Assembly: GCF_902498995.1 (NCBI RefSeq)
Contig: NZ_CABVLY010000007.1
Coordinates: 186,001-250,000, forward strand
Source: Burkholderia anthina
Lineage (GTDB): Bacteria; Pseudomonadota; Gammaproteobacteria; Burkholderiales; Burkholderiaceae
DNA: 64,000 nt
Direction of reading: 5' to 3'
Part shown: positions 25,152-33,444 of the stretch, in pieces
How the letters are laid out: each line of letters starts with the position of its first letter
Position numbering within the stretch: position 1 is the stretch's first letter
The notes under the pieces: generated by a model
Seen by the model: only the letters and a program-made list of their open reading frames with translations
Told to the model about the DNA's origin: nothing
The model's database searches: none
Position numbers and translations under genes: made by a program

Positions 25152-26411
25152 ATGTCAAACCTCAAGAAGAACTTCCTGCTGCTGCTGACGCTGCAGATTT
25201 CGATGTATGCGGTGCCGCTGCTGATCGCACCGCTGCTCACGCACGCGCTGGGCCCGGAAGGCTACGGACAGCTCGCGTTCTCGCTTGCCGTCATCGCGTA
25301 TCTCACCAACTGCACGAGCTACAGCTTCGACCTGACCGCCACGCCGCGCATCGCACTCGCCCGCGACAACCGCGCCGAACGCTCGCGCATTTTCTGGGCG
25401 ACGCTGTACGCACAGATCGGCATCGCGGTGCTCTGTTTCATCGTACTGGTCGTGCTGACGCTCGTGGTCCGGCGCTTCGGCGACGATCGCGACCTGCTGC
25501 TGATCGGTTTCGGCATGGTGGCCGGCGTCGCGTTCACGCCGGGCTGGTATTTCCAGGGGATGGAGAAGCTGCGCGCGTTGAGCGTGATCCTGTTCGTCGG
25601 CCGCATCCTGAGCCTGCCCGCGATGTTCGCGCTCGTGCACAGCCCGGCCGACATCGACCGGGCGATGATCGTCAACGCCGCCGTGCCGACGCTCTCCGCG
25701 GTCGCGCTGGCCCTCTACCTGTTTTTCCATCGGGAAATCGACTTCGTTCGCGTCGGCTTCGACGACATCGCCGAATCGTTGAAGGGCGGCTGGCAGGTGT
25801 TTCTCGCATCGACGTCGATCGCGTTCTACGCGTCGACCAACACCGTGCTGCTCGGCTTCGTGTCGGGCAACGTCGCGGCCGGCTACTTCGCCGCCGGCGA
25901 CAAGCTGATTCGCGCGGCGCTCAGCATGCTTCAGCCGCTGAAGGCCGCCACTTATCCGCGCATCAACTATCTGATGCGGCATGCGCGCAACGACGCGTTC
26001 TCGTTCCTGCGCAAGCTGTTCGTCGTGCAGGTCGTGATGGTGCTCGGCATCTCGCTCGCGATCTTCTTCGGCGCGCCGCTCGCCGTGCGCATCCTGTACG
26101 GCCCGTCGTACGAGCCGACGGTCCAGGTGCTGCGCTGGATGGCGTTCATCCCGTTCATGGCCGGCATGACCGATCTGTTCGGCGTGCAGACGATGCTGCC
26201 GCTCGGCATGAAGTCGGCATTCACGCGCATCCTGATGTCGTCCGGCGTCGTGAACATCGTGCTGGTGCCGGTGCTCGCAAAGTACTTCGCCGAACTGGGC
26301 GCGGCCGCCGCCGTGTTGCTGGCCGAGGCCGCGGTCGCCGCCGCGCTCGCGACCGTCGTCTACCGCGCCGGCATTCCGCTGCCCGGCAGTCCCGCCGCGC
26401 GACGCGCGTAG
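25152..26411 (+). CDS. Wzx-type polysaccharide flippase
   Basis: A 419-aa polytopic membrane protein of the MATE/MOP superfamily with about twelve transmembrane segments. The N-terminus has the Wzx/RfbX pattern, with LLIAPLLTHALGPEGYGQLA (about 24-43). It flips undecaprenyl-linked repeat units across the inner membrane. I chose ATG 25152 for the family-typical N-terminus SNLKKNFLLLLTLQ; upstream extension to 25005 is basic and unlike the family. It completes a Wzx/Wzy-dependent set with wzy, wzc and wza encoded on the other strand. Confidence 0.9.
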   Translation: MSNLKKNFLLLLTLQISMYAVPLLIAPLLTHALGPEGYGQLAFSLAVIAYLTNCTSYSFDLTATPRIALARDNRAERSRIFWATLYAQIGIAVLCFIVLVVLTLVVRRFGDDRDLLLIGFGMVAGVAFTPGWYFQGMEKLRALSVILFVGRILSLPAMFALVHSPADIDRAMIVNAAVPTLSAVALALYLFFHREIDFVRVGFDDIAESLKGGWQVFLASTSIAFYASTNTVLLGFVSGNVAAGYFAAGDKLIRAALSMLQPLKAATYPRINYLMRHARNDAFSFLRKLFVVQVVMVLGISLAIFFGAPLAVRILYGPSYEPTVQVLRWMAFIPFMAGMTDLFGVQTMLPLGMKSAFTRILMSSGVVNIVLVPVLAKYFAELGAAAAVLLAEAAVAAALATVVYRAGIPLPGSPAARRA

Positions 26412-26903
26412 CCGCCGGCCGGCTGCCCACATCCCGCCGGCCCGCATTCGATGCGCACGCAACGAGCGTGGCATGCGGATATGCTCGCCCGTGGCCTGCC
26501 GCTCCTCTCGTCGCCCGCTTCCGAACGCTTGCGCGCAGGTACTTCTTACTCTGCTGCGCACGCACATCGGGAACGATGACCGCGTTTTTCCCGCGTCGCG
26601 CCACCCCGTCGAATAAAGATCGTACGTATCAGTAGAAACACCGATGCTGTAGTCAAACTACATTCGTACGATTAGTCGCTGCAGAGAATCGCTACATCCG
26701 ATTCGGCAGTGTCGGGCGGTCCGCGTCGCCGTCCTGCATGGTTCGATCGGGCCCAACCGGCCGTAACGATTCCCCGCCTGGCCTGGCATGCCGACGCGCA
26801 ACCACCCTGCATCGCCAGCCGAATGCGTTCGATGCGAATCCATCGGACCTGCGCAGCTCCAGACATCATTCGAACAACCGGCAATACGATCATGGAGAGC
26901 AAC
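26412..26903. other. Gene-free leader region with inverted repeats upstream of the family 3 glycosidase
   Basis: No coding sequence is convincing. TGTAGTCAAACTACA at 26648-26662 is a perfect 6-3-6 palindrome. It is flanked by two CGTACG sites (26621 and 26665) about 40 bp apart, giving a nested symmetric block. This may be an operator for the glycosidase gene, whose start is about 240 bp downstream. I see no Bep-type box here, so this gene may lie outside that regulon. Confidence 0.45.
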
Positions 26904-29105
26904 ATGCGGGACACACTCTGGCCGGCCGCCGTGCTGGCAGCGACCCTCTGCACCAGCGTCTATGCGGGCAACGCCGATTTCAATTCACCGGGCGACGCCG
27001 CCGACGCGTTCGCGTCGTCCGCCGCGCAGCGGCGCGCCGACCTGCTCGTGCGCAAGATGACGCTCGACGAGAAACTTCAGTTTATCCATTCGCAATACGA
27101 AATGTCTCAAGTGCCGGGCGGCGGTGCCGGCTATATCCAGGGTGTGCCGCGGCTCGGCATTCCCGACCTGAACATGGCCGACTCGTCGACCGGCTCCGGC
27201 AGCACGTCGCTCGCCAGCACGACCTTCCCCGCGACGATCGCGGTGGCCGCGAGCTGGGATCGCCGGCTGTCGTACGACTACGGCAAGCAGATCGCGATCC
27301 AGTTGCGCGCGCAAGGATTCGGCATGGGTCTGGGCGGCGGCACCAACCTCGCGCGCGAGCCGCGCGGCGGCCGGCTGTTCGAGTATCTCGGCGAGGATCC
27401 GCTGCTTGCCGGCGATCTGCTCGCCGAACGCACGCTCGGCACGCAGCGGCAGAAGGTCATCGCGACCATCAAGCACTACGCGGGCAACGAGCAGGAACAT
27501 GGCCGGATGGGCGGCAACAGCCAGATCGACGAACGCACGCTGCGCGAGCTCTACCTGCTGCCGTTCGAGATCGCCGCGAAGCGCGGGCAACCCGGCAGCG
27601 TGATGTGCAGCTACAACCGCCTGAACGGCGCGTATGCATGCGAGAACAATCACCTGCTCAACGACGTGCTGAAGAACGACTGGGGCTTCCAGGGCCAGGT
27701 GCAGTCCGACTGGGGGGCGACGCACAGCACCGCCGCCGCGATCAACGCGGGACTCGACGAGGAAGAGGACGTCGGCCCGACCGTCTACCTGACGCCGGCC
27801 GCCGTCAAGCAGGCAATTGCGAACGGCTCGGTATCGACCGCGCGCCTCGACGACATGGTGCGCCGCAAGCTCGCCGTGATGATCCGCGTCGGCGTGATGG
27901 ACGATCCGGCCAAGGGCGGCGGCACCATCGATTTCGCGGCCGCGAACCGGTTCGCGCAGGGCGTCGCCGAGCAGTCGATCGTGCTGCTGAAGAACGACGG
28001 CAACCAGTTGCCGCTTGCGGCTTCCGCGCTGTCGCGCATCGCGGTGATCGGTGGTCATGCCGACGCCGCCGTGCTGTCCGGCGGCGGCTCGGGCAATACG
28101 CGCGATCCGGTCACCGGGTCGTTCGCGGGCTGCGGCGGCCTCACGTTCGGGTCGTCGGCGGGCTGCAGCTGGTGGCGCAATCCGTGGCTCAAGGTCGACG
28201 TGCCGATCGTCGCGGCGATCCGCGCGCTCGCCCCTGCCGCACAGGTCACGTTCGCCGGCAACAGCGATCAGCAGTCGCCGTTTCGCGCGTACACCCAGCA
28301 GGAGATCGACCAGGCCGCGGCGCTTGCCGGCCGCTCGGACGTCGCGATCGTCGTGGTCGCGCAGCCGGCCGGCGAGGATTTCGGCGATCTGCAGAGCCTG
28401 AGCCTCGCGAATCCGTCGAATCAGGACGCGCTCGTCGAAGCCGTGGCGCGTGCGAACCCGCACACGATCGTCGTCGTCGAGAGCGGCAATCCCGTGCTGA
28501 TGCCGTGGAAGGACAACGTATCGGCGATCGTCGACGCGTGGTATCCGGGCGAAGCCGGCGGCAAGGCGATCGCGAACGTGCTGTTCGGCGCGGTCAATCC
28601 GTCCGGCAAGCTGCCCGTCACGTTCCCGGCGCGCGACCAGGACACGCCGACGTGGGGGCAAAACGGCACGTTCGAGAACGATCCCGTCTACGCGGAGAAG
28701 CTCGACATGGGGTACCGCTGGTACGATGCGCGCAACATCAAGCCGATGTTCGAATTCGGCTACGGGCTGTCGTACACGCACTTCGCGTATTCGGGGCTGT
28801 CGGTGTCGCGGCAACGGGACGGCTCGCTGAGCGTCGCGTTTACCGTGCGCAATGACGGCCGTGTCGCGGGCGCGGAAACGCCGCAGGTCTATCTCGGCGT
28901 GCCGTACAAGGACGAACCGCCGAAGCGGCTGGTCGGCTGGGACAAGGTCCGGCTGAATCCGGGCGAGGCGCGGCACGTGCACGTGAGCGTGTCGCCGCGG
29001 ATGCAGAGCGTGTGGGACACGTCGCGCAACGGCTGGAAGGTCGTGCCGGGCGGGACGGTGTATGTCGGCGCGTCGTCGCGCGATATCCGGCTGCAGGGTC
29101 GCTGA
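26904..29105 (+). CDS. Secreted glycoside hydrolase family 3 beta-glucosidase
   Basis: A 733-aa protein with a signal peptide (RDTLWPAAVLAATLCTSVYA). The N-terminal TIM barrel carries KVIATIKHYAGNEQEHGR and the nucleophile motif GQVQSDWGATHS (Asp of SDW). The alpha/beta sandwich domain includes VLSGGGSGNTRDPV and VVAQPAGEDF, and a fibronectin III-like domain ends the protein (VAGAETPQVYLGVPYKDE). ATG 26904 follows GGAGAG by 4 bp; ATG 26892 in the same frame is possible. It should release terminal beta-linked sugars in the periplasm or outside. It lies next to the exopolysaccharide genes and may trim or recycle the polymer, or use plant oligosaccharides. Confidence 0.9.
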   Translation: MRDTLWPAAVLAATLCTSVYAGNADFNSPGDAADAFASSAAQRRADLLVRKMTLDEKLQFIHSQYEMSQVPGGGAGYIQGVPRLGIPDLNMADSSTGSGSTSLASTTFPATIAVAASWDRRLSYDYGKQIAIQLRAQGFGMGLGGGTNLAREPRGGRLFEYLGEDPLLAGDLLAERTLGTQRQKVIATIKHYAGNEQEHGRMGGNSQIDERTLRELYLLPFEIAAKRGQPGSVMCSYNRLNGAYACENNHLLNDVLKNDWGFQGQVQSDWGATHSTAAAINAGLDEEEDVGPTVYLTPAAVKQAIANGSVSTARLDDMVRRKLAVMIRVGVMDDPAKGGGTIDFAAANRFAQGVAEQSIVLLKNDGNQLPLAASALSRIAVIGGHADAAVLSGGGSGNTRDPVTGSFAGCGGLTFGSSAGCSWWRNPWLKVDVPIVAAIRALAPAAQVTFAGNSDQQSPFRAYTQQEIDQAAALAGRSDVAIVVVAQPAGEDFGDLQSLSLANPSNQDALVEAVARANPHTIVVVESGNPVLMPWKDNVSAIVDAWYPGEAGGKAIANVLFGAVNPSGKLPVTFPARDQDTPTWGQNGTFENDPVYAEKLDMGYRWYDARNIKPMFEFGYGLSYTHFAYSGLSVSRQRDGSLSVAFTVRNDGRVAGAETPQVYLGVPYKDEPPKRLVGWDKVRLNPGEARHVHVSVSPRMQSVWDTSRNGWKVVPGGTVYVGASSRDIRLQGR

Positions 29106-29134
29106 GCAAGCGGTAGGTGAGCGGGTAAGCCAAT

Positions 29135-29170
29135 GGTGGGCGCCGGGCGAGACATCGCTCGGCGCCCACC
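29135..29170. terminator. Strong bidirectional hairpin between convergent genes
   Basis: A 16-bp stem (left arm 29135-29150, right arm 29155-29170, one G-T pair) closes a GACA loop. It lies midway between the end of the family 3 glycosidase (29105) and the end of the oppositely oriented FAD oxidoreductase (29183). No long T-run is present. Confidence 0.6.
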
Positions 29171-29182
29171 CTGACGCGTCGA

Positions 29183-30430
29183 TTACCCGAGGCCGCCGGA
29201 GCGACAGAATTCGGCGAGCACGTCGAGGCCGCGCGCCGGCTCCCTGACGAACGGATTCGACTCGTCCCACGCATAGCCGGCCAGAATCGAGCAGACCATG
29301 CGCTTCACGTCGGATGCCTTGTCCTCGTGAAACACGACGTCCTGCAGCGCGCCGGAATACCAGCGCTCGACGAAGGCGCGGAACGTGTCGATGCCCTTGC
29401 GCAACGCGACGTCGTAATCGCGCACCCAGTCGACCGTCTCGCCACGCAACTGCCGTTCGAGCGCTGCGACAGCCAGATGGGCCGACCGCAGCGCGATCGT
29501 CACACCCGACGAGAAGATCGGATCAAGGAATTCGCCTGCGTTGCCGAGCAGCGCATACCCCGGGCCGTGCAGGCGCTCGACATTCGCCGCATAGCCCGCG
29601 ATGCGGCGTACCGGCATCACGAACGGCTTGCTACCGATCAGCCGCGACAACGTCGGCTCGCTCCGGAGCAATTCGCGCAAGCACGCTTCCTGCTGCGCTT
29701 GCGGCACGTCCAGAAAAGCGGCATCGGCCACGCAGCCGACCGACGAACGCCCGTTCGTCAGCGGAATCATCCAGAACCACACGTCGCGTCGCTCCGGATG
29801 GACGGCAATGCAGATCTTGTCGCGATCAGTCGCCCCGGCCGGCAGGCTGTCTTCCACGTGCGAAAAAATGGCTGCGCGTGTCGGCAAGCCGGTTGGCGCC
29901 TCGAGATCCAGCAACCGCGGCAACACGCGTCCGAATCCGCTCGCATCGAGCACGAACGACGCGTGAACGGAATATTCATGGCCGGCTTCATCGACGACAT
30001 CGAGCCGCGGCGTGTCGCCGGGCTGGAAAGCGTGCACGGCATGGCCAAATCGAACGTCCGCGCCCTGCTCCGCCGCGCGACGGATCAGCAGATCGTCGAA
30101 CGCTGCGCGTTCCACCTGATAGGCTGTTCCCCAGCCTTCGGAAAACTTCTCGCGGAAATCGAATGACGATATCCGGTCGCGATAAACGAAATACGCACCA
30201 TTCTTGAACTGGAAGCCGGCCTCGACAACCGCCTGCAGCATGCCCGCCTCTTCGAGATACTGCATGCTCTGAGGCAACAGGCTTTCTCCGATCGAGAAGC
30301 GCGGAAAATGCTGGCGCTCGAGCACCAGCACGGAACGGCCCGCCCGGCGCAGTAGCGCGGCCGCGACCGCGCCAGACGGTCCCGCCCCGATAATCGCGAC
30401 GTCAATGGAATTCGATTTCATTTCACTCAT
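29183..30430 (-). CDS. FAD-dependent oxidoreductase of the flavin halogenase/geranylgeranyl reductase type
   Basis: A 415-aa flavoprotein. The N-terminal dinucleotide fold reads VAIIGAGPSGAVAAALLRRAG with LVLERQHFPRFSIGESLLP following, typical of tryptophan-halogenase-like and geranylgeranyl-reductase-like proteins. The second FAD motif is near GPGYALLGNAGEFLDPIFSSG. The halogenase signature WxWxIP is not seen (the equivalent region is VWFWMIPLTNG), so true halogenation is uncertain. Proteins of this group occur in xanthomonadin and aryl-polyene clusters. It is transcribed away from the methyltransferase gene, 110 bp apart. I chose ATG 30430; TTG 30439 and ATG 30421 are possible. Confidence 0.8.
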   Translation of the reverse strand: MSEMKSNSIDVAIIGAGPSGAVAAALLRRAGRSVLVLERQHFPRFSIGESLLPQSMQYLEEAGMLQAVVEAGFQFKNGAYFVYRDRISSFDFREKFSEGWGTAYQVERAAFDDLLIRRAAEQGADVRFGHAVHAFQPGDTPRLDVVDEAGHEYSVHASFVLDASGFGRVLPRLLDLEAPTGLPTRAAIFSHVEDSLPAGATDRDKICIAVHPERRDVWFWMIPLTNGRSSVGCVADAAFLDVPQAQQEACLRELLRSEPTLSRLIGSKPFVMPVRRIAGYAANVERLHGPGYALLGNAGEFLDPIFSSGVTIALRSAHLAVAALERQLRGETVDWVRDYDVALRKGIDTFRAFVERWYSGALQDVVFHEDKASDVKRMVCSILAGYAWDESNPFVREPARGLDVLAEFCRSGGLG

Positions 30431-30540
30431 GCTTGCCAACCCATATCGATCGACTGGTTATCTTGCGTTTCTCGCGCCACGATCTGGCGTTGCAAACTAC
30501 AATAGCCGCTCAACAAATCCAACATTCCGACGAGAGGCCC

Positions 30541-31260
30541 ATGACGTCCTGCCGCACGCACGCCCCCGCCTATGTTCCCGAAACCCGCTTCGGCATCTGG
30601 TTTCTTCGCACGCATACCTGGGAGCATCACGTGCTTAGGGTCGCCATCAACGATCTGATACAGCTCATCGCCGCGCCGCTGCCGAAGGCCCCCGTCATCC
30701 TCGATGCGGGATGCGGACAGGGTAAGTCGTTCCGCCTGCTCGGCGAAGCGTTCTCGCCCGGCAAGATCGTTGGCATCGATTGCCACGAAGACTCGCTCGT
30801 GCATGCGTCGGAAGCGGCGCGGCGCTGCACGGCGCCCGTCGAACTGCATCATGCGGACTGCACGCAGATCCCGCTCGCCGATGCGAGCGTCGACATCGTG
30901 TTCTGCCATCAGACCTTTCATCATCTCGTCGACCAGGAGCATGCGCTGGCCGACTTTCACCGCGTGCTGAAACCCGGCGGGCTGCTGCTGTTCGCCGAAT
31001 CGACCGACGCGTACATCAAGTCGTGGGTGATCCGGCTGCTGTTCCGTCATCCGATGGACGTGCAGAAAAGCGCCGACGGCTACCTTGCGATGCTCCGCGA
31101 TGGCGGATTCGCGTTCGATGCCCGCAACGTATCGTTTCCGTACCTGTGGTGGAGCCGTGCGAAAGACTTCGGACTCCTCGAACGCATGGGCCTGTACACA
31201 CCGAAACCCGGCAAGCGCCGCGAAACGCTCGTCAACGTTGCCGCGCGCAAGCCTGCCTGA
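30541..31260 (+). CDS. Class I SAM-dependent methyltransferase
   Basis: A 239-aa protein with motif I VILDAGCGQGKSFRLL, the acidic loop VGIDCHEDSL, and DIVFCHQTFHHL followed by HRVLKPGGLLLFAEST. These define a Rossmann-fold methyltransferase. The ATG at 30541 follows GAGAGG. It is the only plus-strand gene inside the pigment cluster, divergent from the FAD gene and convergent with the envelope-protein genes. Aryl polyenes often carry an O-methyl or C-methyl group on the aryl ring, which makes ring methylation a reasonable role. Confidence 0.85.
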   Translation: MTSCRTHAPAYVPETRFGIWFLRTHTWEHHVLRVAINDLIQLIAAPLPKAPVILDAGCGQGKSFRLLGEAFSPGKIVGIDCHEDSLVHASEAARRCTAPVELHHADCTQIPLADASVDIVFCHQTFHHLVDQEHALADFHRVLKPGGLLLFAESTDAYIKSWVIRLLFRHPMDVQKSADGYLAMLRDGGFAFDARNVSFPYLWWSRAKDFGLLERMGLYTPKPGKRRETLVNVAARKPA

Positions 31261-31268
31261 ACAACGGA

Positions 31269-31286
31269 GGCCGCCGTTCGGCGGCC
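31269..31286. terminator. Hairpin after the methyltransferase gene
   Basis: GGCCGCC (31269-31275) pairs with GGCGGCC (31280-31286) across a GTTC loop, in the 44-bp gap between converging genes. It probably acts on both strands; only CCCTT follows it on the plus strand. Confidence 0.5.
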
Positions 31287-31304
31287 CCTTGCGCCACGCG
31301 CCAG

Positions 31305-31739
31305 TTACGGTTCCAACGTGACGACCTCGCCCGTGAGCGCCGCACCCGCCACGATCGCACCGGCCCCGCACGTGTACTCGGTCGTGCTGGAGCGCGACAC
31401 GTTGCGATAGTTGCTCCTGATGCCAACGACAGCGTTGCCGCCTTCCTTGCGTGCGCGCGCCTGAAGCTCGATCACGGCCGACAGGAACACGTGCTCGCAC
31501 GCTGCCTCGTCGCTCTTGCCGAACGCGTTGGTCTTCTTGTTGGTCGCAAACGATCCGTACGACTTGATCACGCGCGGATGCGGCTGGTCGCCGAAATAGA
31601 GCACAACGCCGTCATCAAGCTTGCCCGCCTCGCTCTTCAGCGCGGCCGCGATCGGATAATCTCTGATCGTATCCCGTGCGTGCGCGATCGAGGTTGTAAG
31701 CGTCGCGCCGAGCAGCACGAGTGCAATGCGGTATTTCAC
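31305..31739 (-). CDS. Small periplasmic protein, paralogue of the next gene
   Basis: A 144-aa protein with a Sec signal peptide (IALVLLGATLTTSIAHA). The mature part contains VVLYFGDQPHP, EGGNAVVGIRSNYRN, SSTTEYTCG and GEVVTLE. The arrangement resembles RcsF/YbjQ-type envelope proteins, and similar genes are often annotated 'excinuclease ATPase subunit' without basis. It is the last gene of the long minus-strand operon, 11 bp after its lipoprotein paralogue. It contains two Cys residues in the mature part that could form a disulfide. Its role in pigment export or envelope sensing is unproven. Confidence 0.65.
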   Translation of the reverse strand: MKYRIALVLLGATLTTSIAHARDTIRDYPIAAALKSEAGKLDDGVVLYFGDQPHPRVIKSYGSFATNKKTNAFGKSDEAACEHVFLSAVIELQARARKEGGNAVVGIRSNYRNVSRSSTTEYTCGAGAIVAGAALTGEVVTLEP

Positions 31740-31750
31740 ATGTGCCCCCG

Positions 31751-32173
31751 TTATTGCGCGTTCAATTGCACGACCTCGCCCGACACGGCGATCGCGCCTG
31801 CGCTACCGCTCACGCCGCACGTATATTCGGTCGTCGAGTCCGAGCGCTTCTCATGAAAACGCGTCGTCACGTTGATGACCGCATTCCCGCCGTGATTCTT
31901 CGCATAGATGCGAAGACGGTTCAGCGCTTCGGCCAGCGCCTGATCGCAAGTCGGCTGCTCGCTTTCCAGGCGGCGCACGCGCACCGATTCCGAACGAGGA
32001 CCGATGCTGGTCTTGACGTCAGGGTGCGGCTGCGCACCGAAATAGATTGCGACGCCGTTCGTGTCCGGCGCCGTTGCCGTCGCCGGCAGAGGCAGCGAAC
32101 GCACCACGGTACCACAGCCCGTCAGCAGCGATGCGGCGACCAGCATGCCGGCCAGGTGTCCTTTATGCTTCAT
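31751..32173 (-). CDS. Small lipoprotein, paralogue of its neighbour
   Basis: A 140-aa lipoprotein with lipobox LLTGC. The mature part shares with the adjacent protein the order YFGAQPHPDVK, GGNAVINVTTRF, STTEYTCG and GEVVQLN. This points to a tandem duplication in which one copy is lipid-anchored and the other soluble. The two Cys positions (QPTCDQAL and EYTCG) match those of the paralogue. It follows the ketosynthase gene by 32 bp in the same operon. Confidence 0.7.
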   Translation of the reverse strand: MKHKGHLAGMLVAASLLTGCGTVVRSLPLPATATAPDTNGVAIYFGAQPHPDVKTSIGPRSESVRVRRLESEQPTCDQALAEALNRLRIYAKNHGGNAVINVTTRFHEKRSDSTTEYTCGVSGSAGAIAVSGEVVQLNAQ

Positions 32174-32205
32174 TGTTATCGTCCCCTCAGTTCAGTAGGT
32201 TCACT

Positions 32206-33444
32206 TCAATCGCCCTTCCAGGCGTCCAACAACACACTTGCGCAACTGCCGCCGAACCCGAACGACACCGACAGCGCGCGTTCGACCACGAATTCGCGTG
32301 CAGCGCGCACAAGTGGCAGGCCCGCGAGCGCAGGATCCGGTTCATGACCAACGTCCGTACCCGCGACGAAACCGTCGCGCATCATCAGTAGCGTATAGAT
32401 CGCTTCATGCGCACCGCTCGCGCCGAGCGGATGCCCCGTCATGCCTTTCGTCGACGAGAATGCCGGCACATCGCCGCCGAATACGTCACCGAGCGCCTTC
32501 AGCTCCTCGAGGTCGCCGAGCGGCGTCGACGGTGCGTGCGTATTGACGTAGTCGGGCCGCCGTCCACCGCCGGCGAGCGCGGCGCGCATCGCGCGCGCGA
32601 TCCCCGGCGCATGAGGCGTCGCCATGCCAGCGTTGTCCGTGCATTGGCCGAACCCGCCGACCTCCGCGTAGATGCGTGCGCCGCGCGCACGCGCATGCTC
32701 GAGCGACTCGAGCACGAGCATGCCCGCACCCGATGCGATCACGAAGCCGTCGCGACCGAGCGTATACGGGCGCGACGCGCGGTCCGGCATGTCGTTGAAT
32801 CCGCTGGACAACGCCCCCATCGCGTCGAACATCAGCGTCATGTTGTCGTGCAGCGCCTCGCTCCCGCCGGCCAGCACGATGTCCTGGCACCCTGCGCGAA
32901 TCAATTGCGCCGCCTGCCCGATCGCCAGTGCCGCGCTCGTGCAGGCGGACGACGGCGTATAGGACACGCCCTCGATACCGAACAACTGCGCAACGCATGC
33001 CGACGCCGTGCTGCCCATCGCCTTCGGGACGACGTAGGGCGGCGTCTTGTCGATGCCGCGATGGTGCGCGATCGCCATCGCATCATCGTAATCGGCTATC
33101 GATCCGATGCCCGATCCCACGATCGTGCCCGCGCGCGGCGAATGCAACATGCCGGCGTCGAGGCCCGCATCGTCGAGCGCCGACGCGGTCGCATGCGCGG
33201 CAAAACGCGCCGTATCGCCCATGAAGCGCTCGTGCTTGCGTGCGAATCGCGGCGCCACTCCGACGGACGCAACCCCGGCGATCTGACTGCGGAAGCCGCG
33301 CTCGCGCCACGCGTCGACGCGGCTGATGCCCGAGCGGCCGGTACGCAGCGCGTCCGATACTTCGCCGAGCGAATTACCGAGGCACGATACGATCCCGATC
33401 CCCGTGATCACCACGCGCGCCGCCGCTCTACCGGGCGCCGTCAC
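32206..33444 (-). CDS. Beta-ketoacyl-ACP synthase (aryl-polyene KS 1)
   Basis: A 412-aa ketosynthase. The catalytic triad looks complete: Cys in TPSSACTSAALAIG, His in NTHAPSTPLGD (more usual NAHGTST is altered) and His in KGMTGHPLGASG. I set the start at GTG 33444, overlapping the upstream KS stop by 4 bp (GTGA); the open frame runs on upstream out of family. The coupling to the neighbouring KS suggests a heterodimer, as in type II polyketide systems. It extends the polyene chain on the carrier protein. Confidence 0.88.
   Translation of the reverse strand: MTAPGRAAARVVITGIGIVSCLGNSLGEVSDALRTGRSGISRVDAWRERGFRSQIAGVASVGVAPRFARKHERFMGDTARFAAHATASALDDAGLDAGMLHSPRAGTIVGSGIGSIADYDDAMAIAHHRGIDKTPPYVVPKAMGSTASACVAQLFGIEGVSYTPSSACTSAALAIGQAAQLIRAGCQDIVLAGGSEALHDNMTLMFDAMGALSSGFNDMPDRASRPYTLGRDGFVIASGAGMLVLESLEHARARGARIYAEVGGFGQCTDNAGMATPHAPGIARAMRAALAGGGRRPDYVNTHAPSTPLGDLEELKALGDVFGGDVPAFSSTKGMTGHPLGASGAHEAIYTLLMMRDGFVAGTDVGHEPDPALAGLPLVRAAREFVVERALSVSFGFGGSCASVLLDAWKGD

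Noticed and set aside
29183-30430. Calling the FAD enzyme a true tryptophan halogenase
   Set aside because: The WxWxIP halogenase motif is not present; only the flavin folds and general similarity are seen.
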